From: an uncultured Oscillibacter sp.
Lineage (GTDB): Bacteria; Bacillota; Clostridia; Oscillospirales; Oscillospiraceae
Direction: 5' to 3'
Assembly (NCBI GenBank): GCA_900544615.1
Contig: UQVS01000015.1
Coordinates: forward strand, 1 to 53,574
DNA length: 53,574 nt
In this document: one piece after another, positions 33,744 to 41,635 of the stretch
How positions within the stretch are numbered: the stretch's first letter is position 1
Layout: every line of letters begins with the position of its first letter
The notes under the pieces: generated by a model
Seen by the model: the letters and a program-made list of their open reading frames with translations, nothing else
What the model was told of the DNA's origin: nothing
Databases searched by the model: none
Translations under genes and position numbers: made by a program

Positions 33744-33851
33744 AGGCGCTCCCTCCTTGTGTTTCTGCCCTCATTTTACCAGAAAACGCCGCGCAAGTCC
33801 ACCGCAGCGCCGTTCCAAAGCCGCAACCAAACGCAACATTTCAGAAAAGTC

Positions 33852-33880
33852 TTGCGGAAACAGCCAAAATCAGGTAAGCT
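33852..33880 (+). promoter_or_regulatory. promoter of the yjjG-like gene
   Basis: TTGCGG (33852-33857), 17-base spacer, TAAGCT (33875-33880); a moderate sigma-A match about 25 bases before the ribosome binding site. Confidence 0.5.
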
Positions 33881-33916
33881 GTTTTCAAAAGATTGTCTTT
33901 TCAAAAGGAGCGCACC

Positions 33917-34606
33917 ATGATCAAGTTTGTATTTTTAGATCTGGATGACACCATCCTGAATTTTGCCGCCGGGGAAGCAAACGCCCTGTCGCATGCACTG
34001 TCCGAAATTGGGATTCCGCCAACACAGGCTATACTGGACCGCTACCATCTTATCAACCTCGCCCACTGGGAGCTGCTGGAAGAGGGCCGCCTTACCCGCG
34101 AAGAAGTCCTGGTACAGCGCTATGAGCAGCTGTTCCGGGAGCTGGGCGTATCCCACAGCGGCGCTGCCATCAATGACCGATATGAGTACCTGCTCTCTCA
34201 GCAGCATGAGTTCATCCCCGGCGCGGAGCAGCTTTTGAAGGAGCTGGCTCCCCGCTACGCACTGTATCTCGCCTCCAACGGCGCTGCCGCCGTACAGAAT
34301 CCCCGGTTGAACGCCGCCGGAATCCGCCCTTATTTCAAAGGCGTCTTTATCTCTCAGGAGCTTGGCGCCGACAAGCCCTCCAAGGCGTTTTTCGACGCCT
34401 GCTTCGCCGCTATCCCGGACTTTCATCCGGAGGAAGCGGCGATGGTAGGGGACAGTCTGACCTCCGACATCCGGGGCGGGCTGAACGCCGGGCTTCACAC
34501 CATCTGGTTCAATCCCCACGGGAAATCGCTCCGCCCAGGCATCTCCCCGGAGTACACCATTTGCCAGCTGTCTGAGCTGCCTTCGCTTCTGGCGTCTATC
34601 CAGTAA
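33917..34606 (+). CDS. YjjG/YfnB-family HAD nucleotidase
   Basis: HAD-superfamily hydrolase of 229 residues with an alpha-helical cap. Motif I FLDLDDTILNF, motif II LYLASNGAAAVQ, motif III Lys in LGADKPSKAFF and motif IV AAMVGDSLTSDIRGG are all intact. YjjG-type enzymes dephosphorylate non-canonical pyrimidine nucleotides and so clean the nucleotide pool. ATG follows AAAGGAGCGCACC. It is convergent with the DUF1273 gene, 18 bases away, with no clear terminator in the gap. Confidence 0.88.
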   Translation: MIKFVFLDLDDTILNFAAGEANALSHALSEIGIPPTQAILDRYHLINLAHWELLEEGRLTREEVLVQRYEQLFRELGVSHSGAAINDRYEYLLSQQHEFIPGAEQLLKELAPRYALYLASNGAAAVQNPRLNAAGIRPYFKGVFISQELGADKPSKAFFDACFAAIPDFHPEEAAMVGDSLTSDIRGGLNAGLHTIWFNPHGKSLRPGISPEYTICQLSELPSLLASIQ

Positions 34607-34624
34607 AGTGTATTTCCTTTCCAG

Positions 34625-35134
34625 CTATTCTGCAGGAATCGACACATCCAGAATCTCAATGCCCCGCCGCAGAGCGTACTCCACCGTATAGCGGGTGCCG
34701 CCTGCCGTCCCGTCAAAGGCGGCGATGAGCAGCATGGAATGATCCACCATGTAGCGATCCCGCCGCTGCATACAGGTTGTGGAATAGGACTCCGACACCA
34801 TGGTTTCCAGATCGCACTGTGCGACCAGCTCCCGGTAGCGCCGCCGCTCTGCCGCAGGCCAGCCGTCCGCCTGCGTCGGACAGGGAATAGCCGCCTCCAC
34901 GGTGATCTCCGGGTGCCGGGTTCTCAGCGCCAGCACCACTTCACAGAAGTAGAGGTCGCAGCCCTGCGCCATCCCGCAGAGGAAATGCCGGTATCCCTCC
35001 TGATAGGCCAGAAGGACTGCATCCGCGATCCGCTCCTTCAGCTTGACGCAGCGCGGATCCTGTTCGTTGTAGCCCCATGGCAGCTTGGCCGGACGGTGTC
35101 CTGTAAAGCAGCAGGATTCCTGTCTGGCAGGCAT
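34625..35134 (-). CDS. DUF1273 / SLOG-family protein
   Basis: A 169-residue protein starting SCCFTGHRPAKLPWGY, the signature of the DUF1273 family (Bacillus YpsA relatives) with a Rossmann-like SLOG fold. GMAQGCDLYFCEVVL and IAAFDGTAGGTRYTVEYA match the later conserved segments that would bind a nucleotide-like ligand. The role is unknown; YpsA has been linked to cell division in Bacillus and SLOG proteins to nucleotide sensing. ATG at 35134 follows GGGGGGTGAGGCG, better than the upstream ATG. Confidence 0.85.
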   Translation of the reverse strand: MPARQESCCFTGHRPAKLPWGYNEQDPRCVKLKERIADAVLLAYQEGYRHFLCGMAQGCDLYFCEVVLALRTRHPEITVEAAIPCPTQADGWPAAERRRYRELVAQCDLETMVSESYSTTCMQRRDRYMVDHSMLLIAAFDGTAGGTRYTVEYALRRGIEILDVSIPAE

Positions 35135-35207
35135 CGCCTCACCCCCCTGAATCATATGATATGATTATAGAACAACTGTTCTTTTTTGTAAAGTCTAAAA
35201 TTAGGGG

Positions 35208-35236
35208 TTGCATTTTCGCTTTTGCTGTCGTATACT
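35208..35236 (+). promoter_or_regulatory. ribU promoter
   Basis: TTGCAT (35208-35213), 17-base spacer, TATACT (35231-35236), about 25 bases before the FMN riboswitch aptamer. Confidence 0.78.
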
Positions 35237-35261
35237 ATCCGCAGGAAACAACTGAATCTTT

Positions 35262-35380
35262 GTCTTCAGGGCGGGGCGCAATTCCCCACTGGCGGTAAAG
35301 TCCGCGACCGGACGCTTCGGCGTCCGCTGACCCGGTGAAACTCCGGGACCAACAGTTATAGTCTGGATGGAAGAAGATGA
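35262..35380 (+). ncRNA. FMN riboswitch (RFN element)
   Basis: The conserved RFN blocks are present in order: TCAGGGCGGGGCGCAATTCC, CCACTGGCGGTAAAG, CCGCGA, a variable stem (GGACGC-TTCG-GCGTCC), CCGGTGAAACTCCGGGACC, AACAGTTATAGTCTGGATGG and AAGAAGATGA. It binds FMN and lowers expression of the following riboflavin importer. The expression platform lies at about 35380-35440: GTACGG/CCGTGC can form a stem, and a CTCTTTTTT run follows further on, suggesting termination, although the exact structure is not resolved by eye. Confidence 0.96.
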
Positions 35381-35486
35381 GTACGGAAAAACCGTGCATT
35401 TTGTGCGCGCTCTTTTTTCTCGTTTGTTCACCTTGGAGAAGTCAAAGCATCCAGGGTGTTTTCAAGCAGAAAAAGGAGTGTTTTTT

Positions 35487-36122
35487 ATGTCTGAACCCAA
35501 TGCAAGCGCTATCCCTACTTCCCGCGCGGCCAGCCGGAACCGCACCCACAAGCTGACAGTGACCGCCATGCTGTCCGCCGTGGCCTTCCTGCTGATGTTC
35601 ATCGAATTCCCCATCCCTGCCCTGATCCCCGCCTTTGTGAAGCTGGACGTGTCCGATCTGCCGGAGCTGCTGGCAGCCTTCTCTCTCGGACCCGTCTACG
35701 GTGTGGCAGTGGCCCTGCTGAAAAACCTGCTGTTTCTGGTGCTCCACGGCACCTCCTCCGCCTATGTGGGCGAGGTGTTCAACTTCATCATGGGCGGCGT
35801 GTTCGCCTTTGGCGCCGGTTTTGTCTACCAGCGGAACAAGTCCCGGAAGGGCGCTCTGATGGGCGCGGTGATCGGCGCTCTGCTGATGTCTGTGCTGTCT
35901 GTGCCTCTGAACTACTTTGTGGTGTATCCCGCCTATGTGGTGTGCTACAAGCTGCCGCTGGACGCCATTATTGGAATGTATCAGGCCATCCGTCCCTCTG
36001 CCAACGGCCTGCTGGAGTGCCTTGTCACCTTTAATATGCCCTTCACCTTCTTCAAGGGAATGTTGGATGTAGCCCTCTGCTTCCTGGTTTACAAGCCTCT
36101 CTCTCCCCTGCTGCATAAGTAA
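35487..36122 (+). CDS. ribU: ECF transporter S component, riboflavin (RibU)
   Basis: Substrate-binding membrane subunit of an energy-coupling-factor importer, 211 residues with about six transmembrane helices. The segments LTVTAMLSAVAFLLMFIEFP, KLDVSDLPELLAAFSLGPVYG and NLLFLVLHGTSSAYVGEVFN are typical of RibU. Riboflavin specificity rests on both sequence and the FMN riboswitch directly upstream. The shared EcfA/EcfA'/EcfT module is not in this window. ATG follows AAAAAGGAGTGTTTTTT. The open frame extends upstream into the riboswitch and is not coding there. It is followed by a strong terminator. Confidence 0.95.
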   Translation: MSEPNASAIPTSRAASRNRTHKLTVTAMLSAVAFLLMFIEFPIPALIPAFVKLDVSDLPELLAAFSLGPVYGVAVALLKNLLFLVLHGTSSAYVGEVFNFIMGGVFAFGAGFVYQRNKSRKGALMGAVIGALLMSVLSVPLNYFVVYPAYVVCYKLPLDAIIGMYQAIRPSANGLLECLVTFNMPFTFFKGMLDVALCFLVYKPLSPLLHK

Positions 36123-36139
36123 ACCACAATTCGATCCTC

Positions 36140-36179
36140 AAGCCAGTGCGGTTTCTGTCAGAGACCGCACTGGCTTTTT
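36140..36179 (+). terminator. terminator of ribU
   Basis: AGCCAGTGCGGT and its complement form a 12-bp stem (36141-36175) around an 11-base loop, followed by TTTTT. Confidence 0.9.
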
Positions 36180-36202
36180 ATGTGCGTTCCGTCATCAGAG
36201 CA

Positions 36203-36230
36203 TTGCAGGGCGTGACTCGTTATATATAAT
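36203..36230 (+). promoter_or_regulatory. promoter of a candidate small RNA
   Basis: TTGCAG (36203-36208), 16-base spacer, TATAAT (36225-36230), located after the ribU terminator and with no protein-coding gene before the next terminator. Confidence 0.6.
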
Positions 36231-36236
36231 GAGGAA

Positions 36237-36365
36237 CAGTCCGCCATTCCGGGGCTTTTGACAACGATCATGCTCACAGCTGCCAGCCCATTTGCCTGCC
36301 CCCTCTCTCCGTCAAAATTCCATTGCCCGCGCAGATACGGATTTTTTGCCGTATCTGTGCTTTTT
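36237..36365 (+). ncRNA. candidate small RNA
   Basis: A transcript from the promoter at 36203-36230 would run about 125 bases to a strong intrinsic terminator: GCGCAGATACGG pairs with CCGTATCTGTGC (36329-36360) and TTTTT follows. Nothing convincing is encoded: the one ATG-started frame (from 36272) lacks a ribosome binding site and reads through the terminator. It is similar to no small RNA I recognise. Confidence 0.5.
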
Positions 36366-36388
36366 ACGCTGAATTCACGGAAATTGCC

Positions 36389-36417
36389 TTGACAAATCCC
36401 GGCAGCTGTGCTATTTT
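36389..36417 (+). promoter_or_regulatory. promoter of the IclR-family regulator gene
   Basis: TTGACA (36389-36394), 17-base spacer, TATTTT (36412-36417), giving a leader of about 80 bases. Confidence 0.7.
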
Positions 36418-36446
36418 ACCAGTGTAGTTTCGGATATTCGTTAATC

Positions 36447-36462
36447 ATTCGTATATACGAAT
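36447..36462. promoter_or_regulatory. candidate operator palindrome
   Basis: ATTCGTATATACGAAT is a perfect 16-bp palindrome, lying in a broader imperfect repeat (CGGATATTCG at 36431 facing CGAATTCCG at 36458). It lies between the promoter and start codon of the IclR gene, the expected place for autoregulation by that protein. Confidence 0.65.
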
Positions 36463-36502
36463 TCCGGGTGCGGTAAAATTTGCTCTAAACGGAGATAGAT
36501 TT

Positions 36503-37267
36503 ATGGAATATCACAATCCAACCCTGCGTGTTCTCCGTATTCTGGAGCTGATCGACGCACACTCCGGCGGGCTGAGCTTATCGGAGATCTCCAATCTTCT
36601 GTCGCTGCCCAAGGGCACGATTTCCCCGATCCTGAAAACGCTGGCAGCCACGAACTACATTGTTGCGGACGGAAGCCTTTATAAAATCGGCCCGCGTACC
36701 TTTGAGCTGGGTCTTTCCTATGCCAGCAGCCAGAACGCGCTGTCCATTATCCGCAGTGAAATGCGCGGCATTGTCTCCAAGGTAGACGAGGTTTGCCAGA
36801 TGGGCGTATTAGCCGGTCAGGATGTGCATTACCTCTTGAAAGAAGAAGGACACGCTATCATCTCCATTATCAGCGAGGTCGGGCATCATCTCCCCGCCCA
36901 TGTCACCGGTTTGGGCAAGGCGCTTTTGTCCGGCATGACTGACGAAGCAGTAAAACAACTTTATCAGGGATATCGCTTCTACCCCTATACGGCACATTCC
37001 ATCATGGATCTGGATTCCCTCATTACGAATCTTCATGAGATCCGCAGCAGCGGCATTGCCTACGAAAATGAGGAATCCACCGCTGAGATCTGCTGTGCGG
37101 CAGTTCCGCTGGCAGAGGATGGGCAGGTAAAAGCAGCCATCAGTGTAACGATCCCCAAATTCCGCTACACCGATGAGAAGAAGCAGGAGATCACCCAACT
37201 GCTCCTGCAAAAGCGGCAGCTGATTGAAGACCGCTGCCGCATCCAGAATTGCAGACTCTCTTTCTGA
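36503..37267 (+). CDS. IclR-family transcriptional regulator
   Basis: A 254-residue regulator with an N-terminal winged helix (about 1-65; LSLSEISNLLSLPKGTISPI as the recognition region) and the C-terminal IclR effector domain (about 75-250; HVTGLGKALLSGM, GIAYENEESTAEICCAAVPL, AAISVTIPKFR). IclR effector domains bind small organic acids or sugars. ATG follows ACGGAGATAGATTT. The gene is co-directional with nifJ, 70 bases downstream, and a palindrome precedes it. Control of pyruvate:ferredoxin oxidoreductase by this protein is a reasonable inference, with pyruvate or a related acid as candidate ligand. Confidence 0.93.
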   Translation: MEYHNPTLRVLRILELIDAHSGGLSLSEISNLLSLPKGTISPILKTLAATNYIVADGSLYKIGPRTFELGLSYASSQNALSIIRSEMRGIVSKVDEVCQMGVLAGQDVHYLLKEEGHAIISIISEVGHHLPAHVTGLGKALLSGMTDEAVKQLYQGYRFYPYTAHSIMDLDSLITNLHEIRSSGIAYENEESTAEICCAAVPLAEDGQVKAAISVTIPKFRYTDEKKQEITQLLLQKRQLIEDRCRIQNCRLSF

Positions 37268-37337
37268 TTCCCTTAAAAGGTTATCCCCATGTACGTAAAA
37301 ATACGGCATTTTAGATAAGATAGGAAGGATATTGCGT

Positions 37338-40300
37338 ATGAAGAAAAATTACGTAGTCATGGACGGCAACACGGCGGCGGCATACAGTGCCTATGCCTTT
37401 ACCGAGGTAGCGGCTATCTACCCCATCACGCCGTCCTCTCCCATGGCGGAGAAGGTAGACGAGTGGTCTGCCAAGGGCAAGAAGAACCTGTTCGGTTCTA
37501 CCGTGGACGTGATCCAGATGCAGTCTGAGGCCGGTGCTGCCGGTACCTGCCACGGCTCTTTGCAGGCTGGCGCTCTGACCACCACCTTCACCTCCTCTCA
37601 GGGCCTGATGCTGATGATCCCCGCCATGTACGCCATGGGCGGCCAGTTCCTGCCCAGCGTCATGCACATCGCCTCCCGTGTGGTGACTTCCAACCACCAC
37701 TCCATTTTCGGCGATCACACCGACTTCATGACCTGCCGTACCACCGGCTACGCCATGCTCATGTCCTCCTGCCCTCAGGAAGCCATGGATCTGGCTGCCG
37801 TTGCACACCTGTCCGCCATCAGCGGCCGGTATGCCTTCATGCACTGCTTTGACGGCTTCCGTACCTCTCACGAGATGCAGCGCATCGAGGCTCTGGACTA
37901 TGAAGACCTCCGTGGTCTGGTGGATCAGAAGGCGCTCAACGAGTTCCGCCACGCCTCTCTGAACCCGGAGCATCCCACTAACCGCGGCAACAATGTCAAC
38001 CCCGACATCTACTTCCAGTGCAAGGAAGGCGCCAATGTCAAGGCCAATTCCCTGCCCGACACCGTCCAGCACTATATGGACGAGATCAACAAGCTCACTG
38101 GCCGGGACTACAAACTCTTCAACTACTATGGCGCTCCCGACGCTGAGGAAGTCATCGTGGTGATGTGCTCCGCCAGCGAGACTGTGAAGGAGACCGTTGA
38201 TTATCTGAACGCCCACGGCCGCAAGGTCGGTATGGTGCAGATCCATCTGTTCCGCCCCTTCTCCGTGTCTCACTTTGCAGCCGCCATCCCCGCCACCTGC
38301 AAGCGCATCGCCGTGCTGGACCGCTCCAAGGAGACCGGCAGCGTGGGCGAGCCTGTGTATCTGGACGTGGTCACCGCTCTGAATCAGGCCGGCCGCGGCG
38401 ACATCCGCGTGGTGGGCGGCCGTTACGGTCTCAGTTCCAAGGACACCACCCCCGGCCAGATCATCGCCGTATATGACAATCTGGCACAGGCCGAGCCTAA
38501 AAACAACTTTACCATCGGCATCAACGATGATGTGACCCACACCTCTCTGGATTACACGGAGATCGAGCTGCCCCATCCCGGCCAGATCAGCTGCAAGCTG
38601 TGGGGTCTGGGCGGCGACGGCACCGTGGGTGCCAACAAGAACGCCATCTCCACCATCGGCTTCGTGGGCGGCAAGTATGCTCAGGCTTACTTCTCCTATG
38701 ACACCATGAAGTCCGGCGGCCTGACCCAGAGCCACCTGCGCTTCGGCGATGAGCCGATCCGCAGCACCTATCTTGTCAACTCCGCAGACTTCGTGGCCTG
38801 CCATGCTCCCACCTATGTGAAGAAGTACGATCTCACTGAGGATCTGAAAGAGGGCGGCACCTTCCTGCTGAACTGCCCCTGGACTGTGGAAGAGCTGGAA
38901 GAGCATCTCCCCGGCAAGATGAAGCGCGATCTGGCCCGGAAACACGCCAACTTCTACATCATCGACGCTGCCAAGCTGGCCCAGCAGATCGGCCTGGGCA
39001 AGCGCACCAACAATATTCTTCAGGGCGCGTTCTTCGCGCTGACCAAGGTCATCCCCATGGATCTGGCCATTGAGGATATGAAGAAGAACAACTACAACTC
39101 CTACTTCAAGAAGGCCGGTCAGAAGATCGTGGACCTGAACGATCAGGCCGTGGATCTGGGTGTCAGCGCCGCTGTGAAGGTGGAGATCCCCGCCTCCTGG
39201 GCAGATGCACAGGATACCCCCGTTGCGGAGCCCAAGGGCATCACACCCTTTGTCCGGGACATCGTGCTGCCTCTGGACCGTCAGCAGGGCGACAAGCTGC
39301 CTGTCTCTGTGTTCCAGAAGTACGGCGTGCTGGACGGCACCTGGGAGAACGGCACCTCCGCTTATTCCAAGCGCGGCGTAGCCGTGAAGGTTCCCAAGTG
39401 GGACGGCAGCAAGTGCATCCAGTGCAACCGCTGCTCCATGTGCTGCCCCCATGCGGCGATCCGCCCCGTGCTGCTGACCGAGGAAGAGAAGAAAACGGTT
39501 CCCGCCGGTTTCGAGACCGTTCCCGCCAAGGGTCTGGGCAAGGATTCTCCCTACTCCTTCCGGATGCAGGTGTCTCCTTATGACTGCCTTGGCTGCGGCG
39601 TGTGCCTGACGGCCTGCCCCGCCGAGGGCGCTCTGACCATGACCTCCTTCGAGGACATGAAGACTGAGCAGCCCCTGTTCGACGAGGTTGCCATGAATGA
39701 GACCTATCTGAAGAAGGATGTCATCAGCGACAAGAGCGTGAAGAACATCCAGTTCGCAAAGCCCTACTTCCAGTTCTCCGCTGCCTGCGCCGGCTGTGCC
39801 GAGACTACCTACATCAAGCTGCTGAGCCAGCTGTTCGGTGATCGGATGTATGTTGGCAATGCTGCTGGCTGCTCCTCCGCCATTTCCGGCGGCGCTCCCA
39901 TCCTGCCCTACTGCAAGGACTGCCACGGCCACGGCCCCGCATGGGAACACTCCCTGTTCGAGGATAACGCCGAGTTTGCCTACGGCTTCTTCCACGCACA
40001 GGATTCCATCCGCAAGGAACTGCTGATCCGTCTGGACGCCATCAAGGCTGCCGGCATCGCTGTGGAGGCTGTGGAAGCCTATGAGAACGGCTGGAAGAAG
40101 ACCGAGACCTCCCGCACCGTCACCGACGCTCTGCTGGCTGCCTTGGAAAAGGCCGAGCAGACTGAGGACGTGAAGTACGTTCTGGAAAACAAGGAATATC
40201 TGGCCAAGAAGTCCGTGTGGGCCATCGGCGGCGACGGCTGGGCTTACGATATCGGCTTCGGCGGCATCGACCATGTGATGGCTCAGAACCGCGACGTGAA

Positions 40301-40859
40301 CCTGATGGTTCTGGACACCGAGGTGTATTCCAACACCGGCGGCCAGTCCTCCAAGTCCACCCCCACTTCTGCAACCGCCAAGTTTGCCGCCAGCGGCAAG
40401 AAGGTTGCCAAGAAGGATCTGGGCGCCATCTTGATGCAGTACGGTTATGTGTATGTGGCTCAGGTGGCTATGGGCGCCGATCAGGCACAGACCCTGAAGG
40501 CTCTCCGTGAGGCCGAGTCCTATGACGGCCCCTCCATCGTCATCTGCTACTGCCCCTGCCTGGAACAGCACATCAAGGCTGGCATGGGCTGCTCTCAGGA
40601 CGAGATGAAGAAGGCCGTGGAGTGCGGCTACTGGCACCTGTACCGCTATGATCCCCGCCGGATCGCAGAGGGCAAGAACCCGTTCCAGCTGGACTCCAAG
40701 GAGCCTGATACCTCCAAGCTCATGGACTTCCTGATGGGCGAGAACCGCTTCGCCTCTCTGAAGAACAACTTCCCCGACAAGGCCGACGCTCTGTACGCCA
40801 AGGAAGTGGAAGACGTGAAGGCACGTTACGCAAAGTACAAGAAGATGGCTGAGGACTAA
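37338..40859 (+). CDS. nifJ: pyruvate:ferredoxin (flavodoxin) oxidoreductase
   Basis: Single-chain PFOR of 1173 residues that oxidises pyruvate to acetyl-CoA and CO2 and reduces ferredoxin, central to clostridial fermentation. Domains in order: pyruvate-binding (AAIYPITPSSPMAEKVDEW near the N-terminus), the transketolase-C-like domain, the gamma domain, two [4Fe-4S] clusters (CIQCNRCSMCCPHAA and CLGCGVCLTACPAEGA, about residues 690-770), and the TPP domain (CAGCAETTYIKLLSQLFGD, GGDGWAYDIGFGGIDHV, NTGGQSSKSTPTSA). The length and cluster set are complete. ATG follows GATAGGAAGGATATTGCGT. Codon use is strongly biased to C/G-ending codons, fitting high expression. Confidence 0.98.
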   Translation: MKKNYVVMDGNTAAAYSAYAFTEVAAIYPITPSSPMAEKVDEWSAKGKKNLFGSTVDVIQMQSEAGAAGTCHGSLQAGALTTTFTSSQGLMLMIPAMYAMGGQFLPSVMHIASRVVTSNHHSIFGDHTDFMTCRTTGYAMLMSSCPQEAMDLAAVAHLSAISGRYAFMHCFDGFRTSHEMQRIEALDYEDLRGLVDQKALNEFRHASLNPEHPTNRGNNVNPDIYFQCKEGANVKANSLPDTVQHYMDEINKLTGRDYKLFNYYGAPDAEEVIVVMCSASETVKETVDYLNAHGRKVGMVQIHLFRPFSVSHFAAAIPATCKRIAVLDRSKETGSVGEPVYLDVVTALNQAGRGDIRVVGGRYGLSSKDTTPGQIIAVYDNLAQAEPKNNFTIGINDDVTHTSLDYTEIELPHPGQISCKLWGLGGDGTVGANKNAISTIGFVGGKYAQAYFSYDTMKSGGLTQSHLRFGDEPIRSTYLVNSADFVACHAPTYVKKYDLTEDLKEGGTFLLNCPWTVEELEEHLPGKMKRDLARKHANFYIIDAAKLAQQIGLGKRTNNILQGAFFALTKVIPMDLAIEDMKKNNYNSYFKKAGQKIVDLNDQAVDLGVSAAVKVEIPASWADAQDTPVAEPKGITPFVRDIVLPLDRQQGDKLPVSVFQKYGVLDGTWENGTSAYSKRGVAVKVPKWDGSKCIQCNRCSMCCPHAAIRPVLLTEEEKKTVPAGFETVPAKGLGKDSPYSFRMQVSPYDCLGCGVCLTACPAEGALTMTSFEDMKTEQPLFDEVAMNETYLKKDVISDKSVKNIQFAKPYFQFSAACAGCAETTYIKLLSQLFGDRMYVGNAAGCSSAISGGAPILPYCKDCHGHGPAWEHSLFEDNAEFAYGFFHAQDSIRKELLIRLDAIKAAGIAVEAVEAYENGWKKTETSRTVTDALLAALEKAEQTEDVKYVLENKEYLAKKSVWAIGGDGWAYDIGFGGIDHVMAQNRDVNLMVLDTEVYSNTGGQSSKSTPTSATAKFAASGKKVAKKDLGAILMQYGYVYVAQVAMGADQAQTLKALREAESYDGPSIVICYCPCLEQHIKAGMGCSQDEMKKAVECGYWHLYRYDPRRIAEGKNPFQLDSKEPDTSKLMDFLMGENRFASLKNNFPDKADALYAKEVEDVKARYAKYKKMAED

Positions 40860-40899
40860 ACCTCCAGTCCCCCGGCTTTTCTATCACTCTCTCAAAAAA

Positions 40900-40936
40900 G
40901 GAAGCGTTCCGAAATTTTCGGAACGCTTCCTCCCTT
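40900..40936. terminator. nifJ terminator
   Basis: A 15-bp perfect stem (GGAAGCGTTCCGAAA and its complement, 40900-40930) with a minimal loop, followed by TCCCTTTT on the plus strand and preceded by an A6 run, so it can also act on the minus strand. Confidence 0.78.
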
Positions 40937-40973
40937 TTATCCCGGCATACTGCTTCCCCCCGGATCCGCAAAA

Positions 40974-41010
40974 AAACAGACGGCATACCCAACAGGTATA
41001 CCGTCTGTTT
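40974..41010 (-). terminator. terminator of the tig-clpP-clpX-lon-ysxC operon
   Basis: On the minus strand AAACAGACGGTATACC and GGTATGCCGTCTGTTT form a 16-base stem with one mismatch around a 5-base loop, ending in a T run (40976-40971). It lies 15 bases after the ysxC stop. Confidence 0.8.
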
Positions 41011-41024
41011 TCTGTTTGCCGCAT

Positions 41025-41621
41025 TTAGCCCTCGCAGGCGTCCAGCAGCAGCCGGATGAGCGCATCTCTGCCGTCTCCCTTTTCCGCAGAAAAGGGCAGC
41101 AGAATATCCTCCTCCGTCAGCTCCAGCGTCTCCCGGATCAGCTCCAGTGCCGGTTCCACCTGGCTTTTCTTCAGCTTATCCAGCTTGTTGGCCACCACGA
41201 TCTCCGGGCAGCCGCTCTGGCGGAACCAGTCGTGCATGACCAGATCGTTTTCCGTGGGCTTGTGACGGATATCCACGATCAGAACCCCGGTGGTGATGGC
41301 GTCTGCTTCCCGCTGGAAGTAGGTCTCCATCAATCTGGCCCAGCGCTCCTTTTCCGACCGGGATACTTTGGCATAGCCATACCCCGGCAGATCCACCAGA
41401 TAGGCCTTCTGGTCAATGAGAAAGTAGTTGATATGGGTGGTCTTTCCCGGAGATGCGCCTACATAGGCCAGATTCTTCCGCCCCACCAGCCGGTTGATCA
41501 CCGAGGATTTTCCCACGTTTGACCGGCCCGCAAAGGCAAACTGAGGCAAACCATCCCGCAGGAAATCCTTCGGTTCTCCGGCAGAGCGTACAAACTCCGC
41601 TTTATTGAAATTCAGGGGCAT
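41025..41621 (-). CDS. ysxC: ribosome biogenesis GTPase YsxC/EngB
   Basis: Small TrmE-Era-EngA-like GTPase of 198 residues, needed for 50S subunit assembly. G1 GRSNVGKSSVINRL, G2/G3 SPGKTTHINYF and DLPGYGYAKV, G4 ANKLDKLKK and G5-like LLPFSAEKGDGR are all present. Its position directly after lon (14-base gap) is the classic Firmicute order lon-ysxC. ATG follows AAGGAGGGACGT. Confidence 0.96.
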   Translation of the reverse strand: MPLNFNKAEFVRSAGEPKDFLRDGLPQFAFAGRSNVGKSSVINRLVGRKNLAYVGASPGKTTHINYFLIDQKAYLVDLPGYGYAKVSRSEKERWARLMETYFQREADAITTGVLIVDIRHKPTENDLVMHDWFRQSGCPEIVVANKLDKLKKSQVEPALELIRETLELTEEDILLPFSAEKGDGRDALIRLLLDACEG

Positions 41622-41635
41622 ACGTCCCTCCTTCT

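Larger units (their letters stand above)
36123..36502 (+). other. intergenic region between ribU and the IclR regulator gene
   Basis: This 380-base gene-free stretch contains, in order, the ribU terminator, a promoter-terminator unit (candidate small RNA), the IclR-gene promoter and a 16-bp palindrome before its start codon. Confidence 0.7.

Noticed and set aside
36272..36391. A 39-codon frame (MLTAASPF...) in the ribU-IclR gap
   Set aside because: No ribosome binding site, and it reads through a strong terminator into the next promoter.
37311..40637. A 1108-codon open frame antisense to nifJ
   Set aside because: It mirrors the strongly biased codons of nifJ, has no ribosome binding site or domain and is His/Gly/Ala-rich. 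The sense gene explains it fully.
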